From Zea mays (Eukaryota > Streptophyta > Magnoliopsida > Poales > Poaceae): a DNA stretch of 64,000 bases. The stretch is from NCBI RefSeq assembly GCF_902167145.1, contig NC_050096.1, forward strand, positions 156,797,825 to 156,861,824, given 5' to 3'. A program made the translations under genes and the position numbers. A model generated the notes under the pieces. It worked only from the letters and a program-made list of their open reading frames with translations. It had not been told where the DNA came from and did not search any database. Within the stretch, counting starts at the first letter, position 1. Every line of letters starts with the position of its first letter. Shown one piece after another: positions 35,935 to 48,400 of this stretch.

Positions 35935-38900
35935 ATGGCCGTCACCTTCAACAGCAAGATCACCATGCGTCCTGGATCCGTATTCTGCTTTGGGACAATC
36001 TCATCCATAGCGGATGAAGAGGGAACTCTACACCGTATCGCAGATCCGCCGAAAAAGAAGTCTCCTCCAACAAACCCTAAAAATGCTGGAGAGGCGCAAC
36101 CTCTAGCTCTCCGAGAAAAGATCGTCTCCGGAAAGGCAGGAGCCGAGGGCTCGCTGACCCGGAAGACTCCACTGTCTACTTCCCCGACAAAAGAATGGAC
36201 ACGGATCGCAAGGAAGAAGGAGACCAGGGAAAAGCAAGTCGTTCTTTCCGTTCCTCTGGCCTCGAAAGAGAACGGAAAGAAAGTCGCCACGACAGCAGCA
36301 CCATTCTACCCCGACGTATTCTTCGTCGGGAGAGTGGAGTCGCCCACCGTCTCTGACGACGAGCCGACCGCGCCCGGAGAAGAGCCGCCTCAACGAGAAT
36401 CCCGCCGACGGAGGAACCGGCGTAGGAACGTTCGACGACATCACGCGGCCGGAGAACGGGATCCGGAGCAGCCTGTCTCGCGAGACGAGATCTCAGAGAT
36501 AGGAGAAACTCCGGAAGAACGCGTCTTCAGGGAACGAAGGAACTCCCGACGACGTGATCGCCGGCGGGCTCAGGAGCAGGCCGAGCAAGACGCAAGGCAA
36601 CGCCGGGAGAATCCACTCTTCGGGCGCAACCTGAATCCCGACTTCGCCCGAGCTATGAACACGCCAAGCGAAGTCGGAGGGGTACTAGCTCGGATAGCTG
36701 ATGGACTTCCTCGGACTCCCGACGCCGAGGGATACTGACGCTTGTTCACCCAGGCAGCTAACCATCTTCTACCGCTCGCTCACCCGCCGAACGATCTACG
36801 ACACGCCATCAACAGTCGCCGAGACGCACGAAGCTCCATCAATGCTTCGCGCGAGCGGCGGCATGAAAACGAGATTCGCCGTCGGGAGGAGTACGACCGG
36901 GATCATGGCATCCCGACTCAGAGCCAGGCCACCAGGACTGAGTCGGTAACGGCCTCAACTAGCGGAACCACCCGGGGACGATCGAGGAACCACAATCACA
37001 ACTCCCCTCCCCGGGACAGACATCGTCCCCGACGACAGGGGGACACGTGCGGAGTGTCCGCTCTTACTCCACGCCTTAGGGCCATCCAGTGGCCTCCTAA
37101 CTTCAAGGTATCCAATGTCGACAAGTATGAACCTAAGCAGGATCCAGGGGGTTGGCTAGCCATCTACACCACCGCTGCTCGGGCTACCGGAGCATCTGAG
37201 GACGTTATGACCGCATACCTACCCATCGTCCTTGGGCAAGATGCGCTACAGTGGCTACGACATCTACCCCGACACTGCATCGACGACTGGGGAGACTTCA
37301 GTCGACGCTTCACCGCCAACTTCCAGTCCCTCTCCGACAAGCCAGCGCAACCGTGGGACCTCAAATTCATCAAGCGCCGGGGGGATGAGACTCTACGGTC
37401 GTACCTTAAAAGGTTCTAGACCATGAGAAATCGCATCCCCGAGGTCACGGAGGCGGCCGTGATTCAGGACTTCTACAGAGGATCCAACGACTCGGCTTTT
37501 GTCCGAGCCATACTACAGAAGGCGCCGACTACTTCCGAGGAGCTGTTCCGGGAAGCTGACCTCTACATCACCGCCGACGAGCGAGCTCAGGACCTCATCA
37601 GAGGAACAAAGCCTGTACAGGCAGCACCACGACGCGACGCGAACCAGCCACCCGACAAACGCTGGGAGAAGAGGCCTCGCGAAGAAGTACACGCCGCCGG
37701 ACCACCTGCCTCTCGCGCCCGAGGAGGACCTCGTGGAGGCGAGCGCACGCTGGACGACATCCTCGACGCCCAGTGCCCATACCACAAGGACATGCGCCAC
37801 ACTCTTCGCAACTGCCGGGACTTCAAGCACTCCGTTGGGCATGGCCGACCCTTCCAACCTCTACCTCCTCCTCCGCCGAGGGGAGGACCGGATGAACCAT
37901 GACAACCTCATCAGCCGGAGGAGGGAGGAGGAGGAGCTTTCCCACGCGTCGACAGGGAGGTCAACGTCATCTTCGGCGGACATGGGTCGCAGGAGAACAA
38001 GAGACAACAAAAGCTCAATGATCGCCAGATACTGGTGGTGACCACCGGTCCTCTCGCCCCATACCGGTGGTCAGAGCACCCGATCACCTTCACTCGGGAA
38101 GATCAATGGCTCAACTTCGACCATCCAGGCAAATACCCGCTCCTCGTCGATCCGGTGATCCGAGAGAGCCGGGTGAAGAAGGTGCTAGTGGACGGGGGGA
38201 GCAGCATCAACATCACCTTCCCCCGAACACTCCAAGGCTTGGGGGCTCACCTCAAAGAGCTCCACAAGTCGGACACTCCTTTCTTCGGCATCGTGCCGAC
38301 GGAGGGAGAATACCCGCTGGGCCACATCTACATGCCAGTCACCTTCGGAACTCCGGAGAACTACAGAACCGAGTTCCTGAGGTTTGAGGTGGCGAACTTC
38401 GACTGCGGGTACAACACCATCATCGGAAGGCCGGGGTTGGCCAAATTCATGGCCATCCCCCATTACACATACATGGTACTGAAGATGCCAGGACCACAAG
38501 GAATCATAACTGTGCGCGCCGACTTCCAAGGCACCGCAGAATGTTTCCGAGTGGCCATCCAAGCAGCCCTCAACACCAAGCCATCAACGGTTTCCTCGAC
38601 ACCGGCGAACTCTAAGCCTGAGGAGGACCTCGCCGTACCGGCAAACGAAGCTCAGGCCGCGACCTCTATGCGGCCGACTGAAGAAACCAAGCGAATCAAC
38701 CTGGGGTTTGCTGATGAGCGCAAGACAGCAATCATCAGCTCTAGCTTGGATGACAAATAGGAAAGCGCGCTCGTCCAGTTCCTGCAAGATAACCGAGATG
38801 TATTCGCATGGCAACCTGCGGATATGCCGGGAGTCCCAAGAGAACTGGCCGAGCACAAGTTGAAGGTTTATCCCCAGGCGAGGCCGATCCGGCAAAAACT

Positions 38901-41900
38901 ACGTCGTTTCACGCCCGATAAGAGAGAGGCCATCCGTGCCGAGTTAGCTCGCTTGGTCGCGACTGGATTTATTAGAGAAGTATTACACCCCGAGTGGTTA
39001 GCCAACCCTGTTCTTGTACTCAAAAAGAATAAAGTGGATTGGCGCATGTGCGTCGACTATACTGATCTCAACAAACACTGTCCGAAGGATCCCTTCGGGC
39101 TCCCGAGGATAGATCAGGTGGTGGACTCCACCGCTGGATGTTTTGTGCTGTCTTTCTTAGATTGCTATTCCGGGTATCATCAGATTAGTTTGGCAAAGGA
39201 AGACGAGGAAAAAACGGCGTTCATTACTCCGTTCGGTGCTTTCTGTTATACCTCCATGCCGTTTGGCCTCAAAAACGCTGGAGCGACTTATCAGAGAGCC
39301 ATTCAAACATGCTTAGCCGATCACTGGGGCAAGCGTGTGGAAGCTTACGTAGATGATGTGGTGATCAAAACAGAGAATTCGGAGAACTTCATCGAAGATT
39401 TACAGCTGGTTTTCAACAGCCTAAGAAGATATAGATGGAAGCTCAATCCTGAAAATTGTGTTTTTGGGGTACCAGCAGGAAAGTTGCTCGGGTTTATCGT
39501 CAGCCACCGGGGAATTGAGGCTAATCCAGAGAAGGTTGAAGCTATCATGAAGATGGAAGCTCCTCGGTCACAAAAGAAGGTTCAGCGACTTACTGGATGC
39601 ATGGCAGCTCTGAGCAGATTTATATCCAGGCTGGGAGAAAAAGGTTTACCATTTTACAAGCTACTCAAGAAGGTGGATAAGTTTCAATGGACTTCAGAAG
39701 CACAAGACGCTCTAGATGCACTGAAGAAATTCTTGACAACACCACCAGTACTGAAACCACCCCGGCGAGCTACGCCGACTCAACCGGCTGAAGATTTGCA
39801 GCTGTATATATCTTGCACGACTCACGTGGTAAGCACCGCGTTGGTAGTCGAGCGAGTAGAAGAAGGACATGCCTATCCAGTACAACATCCTGTTTACTTC
39901 ATCAGTGAAGTTCTAGGCCCCTCGAAGAAAAAGTATCCTCAGGTTCAGAAGCTATTATATGCAGTACTTCTAACTGCCCGCAAGCTGCGTCACTACTTTG
40001 ACGACCACAAAGTCATAGTAGTCACTGGTTTTCCAATAGGAGACATTCTTCACAACAAGGAAGCCATTGGCCGAATAGCCAAGTGGGCTTGCGAGCTGGG
40101 ATCCCACGACATCGAGTTCCGACCTCGTACTGCCATCAAAACTCAAGCGTTGGTTGATTTCGTATCAGAGTGGACAGAACAACAAGTACCAGATAATCCA
40201 GAAACTGCAGAAGTATGGCGAATGTATTTTGATGGCTCGCTGAAGCTGCAGGGAGCAGGAGCAGGGATTCTCTTCACCGCACCTGGAGGCGAACACCTCA
40301 AGTACGCCCTCCAGTTGCTATTCCCGGCCTCTAACAATGCAGCCGAGTATGAAGCTTTGATACACGGATTGAACATCGCCATATCACTGGGCATCAAGAG
40401 ATTGATGGTATACGGAGATTCTCTGGTAGTCATCAGCCAGTTAAACAAGGAATGGGATTGTTCAAGTGATTCAATGGGAAAATACTGCGCTGCCGTCCGA
40501 AAGTTGGAAGATAAATTCGAGGGTCTGGAATTTCATCATGTAGAAAGAGATCGGAACACAGCAGCCGATGTACTGTCCAAGCTCGGATCCAGTCGAATTC
40601 AGGTCCCACCCGGGGTCTTCGTGCAAGAAATTCTTCAGCCGAGTATCTCAATGGATCAAACAGAAGAGTGCAACATCATAGATCAACCCGAGTCAGACCT
40701 TGATGACTGGAGGCGGCCGATTATTAAGTATATAAAGAATGAAGAAGAGCCAGATGACAAGAACTCGGCAGATCGCATTGCCAGGCAGTCAGCTCACTAT
40801 ACACTCATTGGGGAAGTATTGTACAGAAGGGGCGCGTCAGGCATCCTCATGAAGTGCGTTCTCCCGTCCACTGGGAAGCAACTTCTGGAGGAGGTCCATG
40901 CAGGGCAATGTGGAATTCATGCAGCATCCAGAACACTAGTCGGAAAGGTTTTCAGATCAGGATTCTATTGGCCGACAGCGAAGAACGATGCAGCCGAGTT
41001 AGTCCAGAGGTGTGAAGCTTGCCAATACTTGTCAAAGCAACAACATATGCCAGCACAGCAACTGCAGACCATACCAGTAACCTGGCCTTTCGCATGCTGG
41101 GGACTGGATATGATTGGACCTTTCAAGAAAGCTCAAGGGGGATATACTCATGTATTGGTGGCGATTGACAAATTCACTAAATGGATAGAGTTCAAGCCCA
41201 TTGCTTCTTTAACCTCTGCTAAGGCTGTGCAATTCATACAAGACATAATATTTAGATTCGGGATACCAAACAGCATCATCACCGACTTAGGGTCCAACTT
41301 CACCAGTTCAGAATTCTTCGACTTCTGCGAGCAAAAGAGCATTCAGATCAAGTACACATCTGTAGCACATCCAAGAGCCAACAGGCAGGTTGAGCGAGCC
41401 AACAGAATGATATTGGAGGCACTCAGGAAAAGGGTCTTCGATAAGAATGAAAAATTCGCAGGAAAGTGGATAAGAGAATTGCCTTATGTTGTTTGGAGCC
41501 TGAGAACCCAACCTAGCCGAGCCCTGCATGGAAACACTCCTTTCTTCATGGTTTATGGGTCGGAGGCAGTACTACCTGCTGATCTCAAATTTGGGGCGCC
41601 AAGGTTGATCTTCGAAAGCATAGCAGAAGCCGAGGCCACCAGGCTGGAGGACGTTGATGTACTTGAGGAAGAACGGCTGAATGCGGTAATCCAATCAGCA
41701 CGGTACCAGCAGACTCTAAGGCGCTATCACGACAAGGCTGTGCGGCAACAGTTCTTTTCAGTAGGAGACCTCGTCCTCCGCCGAATTCTAACGGGGGAGG
41801 GACGGCACAAGTTATCACCCTTATGGGAAGGACCCTTCATAGTAGCAGAAGTCACTCGGCCCGGATCGTATCGCCTCACTCAGATGGATGGCACAGAAGT

Positions 41901-41946
41901 TGGGAACTCCTGGAACATAGAGCACCTCAGAAAGTTTTATCCCTAG
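35935..41946 (+). pseudogene. Gag-pol polyprotein of element E, one frame with four in-frame stops
   Basis: From ATG 35935 to TAG 41944-41946 the frame is continuous without indels, but carries TGA at 36736, TAG at 37417, TGA at 37900 and TAG at 38758. Order: basic N-terminal region, gag domain (VSNVDKYEPKQDPGGWLAIY, ALQWLRHLP), a Cys/His knuckle-like CPYHKDMRHTLRNC, protease with VDGGSSIN (an unusual DGG instead of DTG/DSG), RT with YVDDVVIKT, RNase H starting YFDGSLKLQGAGAGI, integrase with HAGQCGIHA...CEACQ, core WGLDMIGPF, ITDLGSNF and HPRANRQVERAN, and a C-terminal WEGPF module. The last 1040 codons (38824-41946), covering RT to integrase, are uninterrupted. There is no chromodomain, as expected for Tat. 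A full polyprotein cannot be made without read-through. Confidence 0.95.
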
Positions 41947-42047
41947 CTGTATTTCAAAACAGCTGGGGCGACAATGTATTCTGTAAAGTGGAAATATGTC
42001 ATCAATAAAGAGGGATTTCAAAGATACTCGGCTCGTTTACGATCGAC

Positions 42048-42610
42048 TTGCATTCTTACTTAACTCGGGGTGACCACTATGCCCTACAAACGGAGCAATC
42101 GACTTAAGTCGGCAACGACTTAAGGCGGTGCAACATGCTCACGCTTACTTAACTCGGGGTGACCACTATGCCCTACAAATGGAGCAATCGACTTAAGTCG
42201 GCAACGACTTAAGGCGGTGCAACATGCTCACGCTTACTTAACTCGGGGTGACCACTATGCCCTACAAACGGAGCAATCGACTTAAGTCGGCAACGACTTA
42301 AGGCGGTGCAACATGCTCACGCTTACTTAACTCGGGGTGACCACTATGCCCTACAAACGGAGCAATCGACTCAAGTCGGCAACGACTTAAGGCGGTGCAA
42401 CATGCTCACGCTTACTTAACTCGGGGTGACCACTATGCCCTACAAACGGAGCAATCGACTTAAGTCGGCAACGACTTTAGGCGGTGCAACACGCTCACGC
42501 TTACTTAATTTAGGGTGACCACTATGTCCTACTAACGGAGCCATCGACTGAAGTCAAGCGGTGGCTTAAGCCGGCGCAGCATGCTCGCGCCTATATAACT
42601 CAGGGGATGA
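42048..42610. repeat. 89-bp tandem array after pol in element E
   Basis: ACTCGGGGTGACCAC recurs at 42063, 42152, 42241, 42330 and 42419, then in degenerate form at 42508 and 42598. The exact 89-bp spacing over five copies shows recent expansion. Each unit has AATCGACTTAAGTCGGCAAC, a small palindromic stretch. Confidence 0.93.
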
Positions 42611-42779
42611 CTTCCATATCCCGCAAACAAATTTCATAATGCGGCAGTACCACAAACTTACGAACCAATAAATTTTGATACAATAAGAGAGTAATTATGT
42701 CATTCGAATGATAAGCTGGTGTCTTCTAACAAATACTTGATCACGCTAACCGCGCGCTCAGAGCACGCAAAATGTTTCT

Positions 42780-45700
42780 CTATTTTCCAATGTCTTTCTC
42801 AGGAATGACCGACGAAGAAGGGCGATTCGAGGAATCGGGGGCAGCATTCACGTCGGCCTTTATGTCTTCAGGAACAACCACGCCGGGTCTCCTCATCAAG
42901 ATTCGTCCCGCCCGAATAGCCTTGTCCATGGCTTTATCGCGCTGGGCTTTGAGAGTAGCAGCAGTTTCTTCGGCAACTTTAGCAGCCAGCTGAGCAGCCT
43001 CTAACTCCTGGGCAATGGATTTCTTAGAAGCTCGGAGTCCTTTGATGGTGGCATCCTTTGCTGATATCAATTGCTTAAGGCGGGTCACTTCGTCCGCAGA
43101 TTCTTGCAGCCTACAACGCTGATTGTCCAGTTCCTCCATTGTAAAGCGGTGACTCCTCTCCAAGATGGTCAGCGAGTTGCTGGAATCACGATACAATCTG
43201 TCTAGATTGTCACGAGAAGCAGCAAGGATACGTTTTTCTTCCTGCAAACAAAAATCAACTCCTTCAGAAACCAAGCAAGTAATAAAAAGCATAGCAAGGC
43301 AAGACACGGATTTGTAAGTTACCTTTTCAGAGTCAAGCCGAGCATGAAGAGATGAACTCAGGGCATTGGCGTCATCCAAAGCAGCGGAGACCTGATTTAG
43401 TTCAGTTTGGCTCTGAAGATACTTCTCCTCGAAGTCAGCGCACCGTTGAGCCATTTCAGCCTGATCTCGGGAATGTTTTTCCTCAAGAATTGCAATCTGC
43501 CGAGTCATTCCTATCAAGAGGTAATCAAACAAAACAAGGTCAGAAGGTAAAACAGTCCACAGAAAAAGGCGAAGAAGAAGAAGAAAGAAGGGCACTAACC
43601 AGCGTTAGTTGCCTCCAACTCGGATACACGACGATGAAGCGACACTGGATTCCAACACGCAAGAGACGAAGCCACTTCTGGGACAAAAACACCCTGCAAT
43701 CTCAGCTGGCTGGCCATCCCATCCACCAAAGCCTGATGAGAAGAACAGATGAACATAATGACAAAAGTTCATGCAACGTAAAGATCAAGCTAAAGTACAG
43801 CACAGTACCTGGAGGTTGGAAAAGAACGAAGGGATCCCCAAATCAGGAGAAATCAGCTGATAACCAGGTGCAAGACCACCACCCGAAGCAGCTTGCAACG
43901 GACCAGTAGGAATCAGCTCAGTGCCTTCAACAGAGCCAAACGCCGGATCAGCGGGGATGCTGCCCTCTAAAGCGACTCCCTGATCCGGAGTTTGGGCTAC
44001 CACCATGCAGCCAGAGTGTGGAGGTGAACCCGCGTGGACGTCCATGGAAGTGCAGGAAGGAGACCCTGCTCGGGCACCCTCGGGGGCTGGGTCACAGTTG
44101 GCGCTGCCCACTTGAGTCGGATCATCCCCAGCAACACCCTCGGGGGCTGGGCAGTGGCTTACGCTCTTCGCCCGAGCTAAGTCATCCCCGGCGACATCCT
44201 CGGGGGCTGGGCATATGTCAGCACCATTCTTGGGGCCCAGGCTCTCTGCAGTAACCACCTCTAAGGTTAACGGGCCTTCAGCCACTTCCATGGAACCAGG
44301 ACAATCCAAGTCAGCATCCCGACCCTCGAGATCGCGCTCTAAGGTCGACGAGGCGCGGGATGACCTCAACCCAGCATCGGGCACGGCAGCGCAAGTCTCT
44401 GTTGCATCATCATCCACTGGCTCTGATAACAAGTCCTCTGGGACCATATCCTCAAGAGTTTGATCAAAGTTGGCCAGGGACAGTTCTTGCAGACCAATGA
44501 GGGCGGACAAAGCAGGAGAAGGAACTCCACTACTTCCACCGCAGGCGATGAATTGCCGACTGTTTTTCCGAGTTAAAGGAGCTTCATTTTCTTCCTCCTC
44601 ATCTTCCACAGTAACAACGCAAGCAGCACCCCCATTGGGATCAACAACAGATGGAGCACCCACATTGGGATCAGCAACAGTTTGGGTACACCCATTGGGG
44701 TCAGCGTCAGTAAGGCCAGTTGCAGGCACATCTTCAGCAGCAAGGACTAAGGTACCGGCGTCCTCATCAAAACTAGATACTCGCCGGAGGCGTCTTCTCT
44801 TTTTCTTTTGCTCATCAGCAGAAGGCTCAGGCTGAATGGTTCGGCTAGGGCGCCTCGGGCGAGTAATGACAGGTTTCGGGACATCCAAAGTTGTATCAAC
44901 CTCTGGAAGGGGCACCACTGCCAACGTACCAACAGGAGCAGCGTCGGATGAATCCTCAGCTAACAGATCAAGCATGTCATTTATGTCCACATCACTAGGG
45001 TTCAGGGGCACTTCAAAATAAACCTGCCGTTCATCATCGGGAATCTCCCCAAGCGAAGCAACCAAAGTACTGACCTCTTAAGCAGAAGGTCGCACTCTAA
45101 GGCCCAAATTGCCATCAGTCACAGGCGGATTTGACACAAAAAGGGTGAAAGCTTTGGGAGGAGGTAGGTTCCAGGCCGAGTATGCCACTGGAGCACCAAC
45201 ATTTGAAACCTTACCCCTGAGGATCATTTCAAGTCGGCTTACCAAGTCTACAGAAGGAATTCTCTTATTGGTAACCCGAGTTGAATCGGCTAGCCCTCGA
45301 TACAGATATGCCGGATAGGCCCTGTCCTTCAGTGGCTGAATGTTCTTGAAAACAAAGTCAGTGACCACAGCTTCAGCAGTTAGACCTCTCTCTTTCAGCA
45401 GTCCTACTTCAGCTAGCAACACACCTGCCTCAGCCACTTCCTGATCTGCGGGAGACTCGGTCCAGCTCGGAGTGCGAACGTCTGGCTGTCTTCCCGACCG
45501 AGAGGGCAGAGAATTTCCATAATTATCAACTACGAACCACTCTAGATGCCACCCCTTAATGCTATCCTTGAGGGGAATCTCAAGATACTCAGTTTTCCGT
45601 CCACGGCGCATCTCCAAACTGGCACCTCCGACCAACTGATGTTGTCCCCCGGCCATCCCAGGGCGACAATGATACAGATACTTCCATAAACCAAAATGCG

Positions 45701-46082
45701 GCAGCACGCCGAGAAAGGCTTCACACAAGTGGACGAAAATGGAGATTTGCAGAATAGAATTAGGGTTCAAATGGGTCAAGTTAATGTGGTAGAAATCAAG
45801 GAGGCCGCGGAAAAAGGGAGAGATGGAAAGGCCGAGGCCGCGGAGAAGAAAAGGAGCGTAAACTACAGACTCGTGGGTATCCTCTGTTGGGACAGTAGTC
45901 CCGCGGCAAATCCGCCAAGAACAGAGTTCCCGCGGAGGAAGAACCCCGATGGATACGAGGTGGAGGAGTTCAGCTTCGGAAATAATGGACATATGGTTAC
46001 CTGCGAAAGGCAACTGGCTGTTGGGGTCGATTGGAGGGATCACCGCAGCAGACGAGCTCGCAGTTTTCCTCTTGGGCGCCAT
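42780..46082 (-). pseudogene. Antisense multi-exon gene of element E (gypsy-type putative transposon domain plus coiled coil), one stop
   Basis: The minus-strand reading starts at ATG 46082 (MAPKRKTASSSAAVIPPID). Exons: 46082-43809, 43732-43600, 43510-43323, 43241-42780. The three gaps of 76, 89 and 81 bp all start GT and end AG, and every junction keeps the frame (FFSNLQ/ALVDGMAS, LEATNA/G/MTRQIAILEE, DSEK/EEKRIL). The sum is 1019 codons. The only break is TAA at 45080-45078. The N-terminal third (LLHLVSIGVLPPRELCSW, FLRGLGLSISPFFRGLLDFY) resembles the domain annotated in grasses as putative gypsy-type transposon (PF04195). The middle is acidic and repetitive (PAPEGVAGDD units). The C-terminal part is a long predicted coiled coil. 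Role unknown. Such genes occur on the antisense strand of Grande-type elements. Confidence 0.82.
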
Positions 46083-46329
46083 CTCGATTTTTACCAGCGA
46101 GCAGAGTAGGAGGCGAGTGGCAGAGAAGATTCAGATGCGGGAATGCAAGAACTAGGGCACGGAAAGCAAAGGCGGCTAAAAGCGCAACTCTTATGGGATA
46201 TTCTCGAGCCAGATACCGCTTCAAAAAGTGCCCAGTCATCACCCGACGGTTATTTCCGAAACCCCAGCATACCACGTGGTCATCCGGCAGTTATTTCCAA
46301 AAAGCCGACGTGCCACTTCATCACTCGGT

Positions 46330-46925
46330 TATCATCCTCAAAATAACTCATGCGGCCGGCTATCATTCGGCGTTGACTCTAAAACGCTGATTTTGTATTT
46401 AATCGCTCGGCATTACTTCTAAAACGCCGCCGTCGACCTTCAATCACTCGGCGTTGCCTCTAAAACGCTGATCTCGTGATTCAATCGCTCGGCATTACTT
46501 CTAAAATGCCGACGTCGACCTTCAATCACTCGGCGTTGCCTCTAAAAACGCTGATTTTATATTCAATCGCTCGGCATTACTTCTAAAATGCCGACGTCGA
46601 CCTTCAGTCACTCGGTGTTGCCTCTAAAACGCTGCTCTCGTATTCAGTCGCTCGGCATTACTCCTAAAATGCCGACGTCGACCTTCACTCACTCGGCGTT
46701 GCCTCTAAAACGCTGATCTCGTATTCAATCGCTCGACATTACTTCTAAAATGCCGATGTCGACCATCACTCACTCGGCATTGCCTCTAAAACGCTGATCT
46801 CATACTCAAAAGCTCGACATTACTTCTAAAATGACGACGTCGACATTCAATCGCTCGGCGTTGCTTCTAAAACGCCGACACCGACCACAAGATCACTCGG
46901 CAGCTACTTCTGGAAGCGTCAGCGT
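46330..46925. repeat. 81-82-bp tandem array upstream of the antisense gene in element E
   Basis: CTCGGCGTTGCCTCTAAAACGC-type units recur with CGGCGTTG-like starts at 46449, 46531, 46613, 46694, 46775 and 46856. Each unit holds two related half-units, GGCGTTGCCTCTAAAACGC and GGCATTACTTCTAAAATGC, in which GCGTT/AACGC and GCATT/AATGC can pair. Confidence 0.9.
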
Positions 46926-47175
46926 GATGCACAAGTTATTCATCTACTTTCTCAAAAGAATCAGTTCTATAATCAGGGAAAGCGAGTCATCGAGAAGGGG
47001 CCAACGTCAGTTTTTCATTAAGGGGAAGATAATAAGCTTACAAACCAACTCTTTGCGAGTTGGTACTTCCCTACTATTACTACATTACTACTACTACTAT
47101 ACTACACTATACTACTCTACATTACTACTACATTATTCTAACTACACTATACTAATATCTAAAGACCAGTGGCGT

Positions 47176-47360
47176 TTAGCCACTGGCCTTGCTGCTGCTG
47201 CCACCGCCGCCGCCCCTAGTGCTGCCGTTGTCGCCGCCGCCCCTGGTGCTGCCCTTGCTGCTGCCGCCTCTGGTGCTGCCTGTGCTGCTGCCGCCTCTGG
47301 TGCTGCCCTTGCCGCCGCTGCCCCCGCCGCTGCCGCTGCCGTCACCGTCGCCGTCGCCAC

Positions 47361-47392
<32 letters not shown>

Positions 47393-47667
47393 TCTTCGTC
47401 CTCGCTGCCGTCCGAGTCCTCGTCGTCCGAGGAGAACTCCGACTCATCCGAGCCCTCGAGCCCGGAGCGCTCGACGGCCCGGATGTACGTCCAGACTTCC
47501 GCGGCAATCCCCTGGGAGTCTTCTGAATCATCAGACGACGCCGGGGGAGAGACGGGAGCCGGAGACCCCTCGGACTCGGAGGAGAACTCCTCCTCCGAGT
47601 ATTCCGAGTCGCCGAAGTCCTCCGATGGAGGAGTCGGCTCACGCTTGCGTTTGTTACTCTTGCCCAT
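47176..47667 (-). CDS. Acidic, low-complexity antisense ORF of element E
   Basis: From ATG 47667 it encodes 163 aa: MGKSNKRKREPTPPSEDFGD, then Ser/Glu/Asp-rich stretches, a short ordered part (GIAAEVWTYIRAVERSG), an Asp run and a Gly/Ser-rich tail with repeated GSTRGG units. It carries a basic KRKRE nuclear-signal-like start and a strongly acidic body. A TATA box lies 80-90 bp upstream. Whether it is a separate protein or a first exon of the antisense gene at 46082-42780 is unclear. The GC-rich codon repeats make the same stretch open in other frames, so coding status is moderate. Confidence 0.55.
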
Positions 47668-47747
47668 GGAGGAAGCAGACAGAAGGGAAGAGAAGGATGC
47701 AGTAAAGAACAGCGAAGAGATGTGAAAAAACCAGAGGAGCAACGACG

Positions 47748-47757
47748 TTATTTATAG
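47748..47757 (-). promoter_or_regulatory. Antisense TATA box in element E
   Basis: CTATAAATAA on the minus strand, followed 80-90 bp later by a good start context (CTCCATGGGC) at 47667. It opposes the direction of gag-pol transcription. Confidence 0.65.
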
Positions 47758-48400
47758 AAGGGAAAGGCAACCGCTCACCTCCAACCGTGGTCACTGAACA
47801 GTCGCAAAGCATTCAATAAGCACTTCCACCCGTCTGGAGACACGTCAGGCGGCTGACGCCGTTTCATGCAACACTACACCCATTGGGACTCCGGTCAACA
47901 GCGCAAAGGATATGATTACACTAGCCATCCCATCGCATTACTACTTGAAGGCAGCCGGATAAAACACTCAGCGTACCAAGCCGTCCCTTGCCCACACCCA
48001 TTGGGGGGGACGCCCAGGAATTATCAGTATATTTTTCAAAACGGTCACATCCGTGCAGGGAACGCAGTAAATACCTCAAGACAAAAATGAGATATCAGTA
48101 AGGATCAGAGGAAAGCCAAATATAGCCAGCGAAGTACAATATATGGCCGACAGAAGCGACGTGAAGACTGGACAGAGAACGTCCATCAAACGTCCAATCA
48201 GTCGCAGAAGCAAATAAATTGCAGTACCTAGCAAGATATGGATGGATTGCAAACTCGGCTGCTAAAGACAAAATATATGCTGACCTCTGCAACAAAATAT
48301 TGATGACATAATGCTGACCTCCAAAGTGTAATGCAAATAGCTTCATGCCAATTTCTACAAACGAAAGGGATAATTTTCAGCAAAGAGGCACAAAAGGAAG

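Noticed and set aside
42048..42610. Possible centromeric or other satellite array
   Set aside because: Only about six to seven units, wholly inside element E and directly after pol. It is an internal tandem array.
47189..47725. Proline/serine-rich plus-strand ORF of 178 codons
   Set aside because: It is the shadow of the acidic antisense ORF, created by GC-rich trinucleotide repeats.
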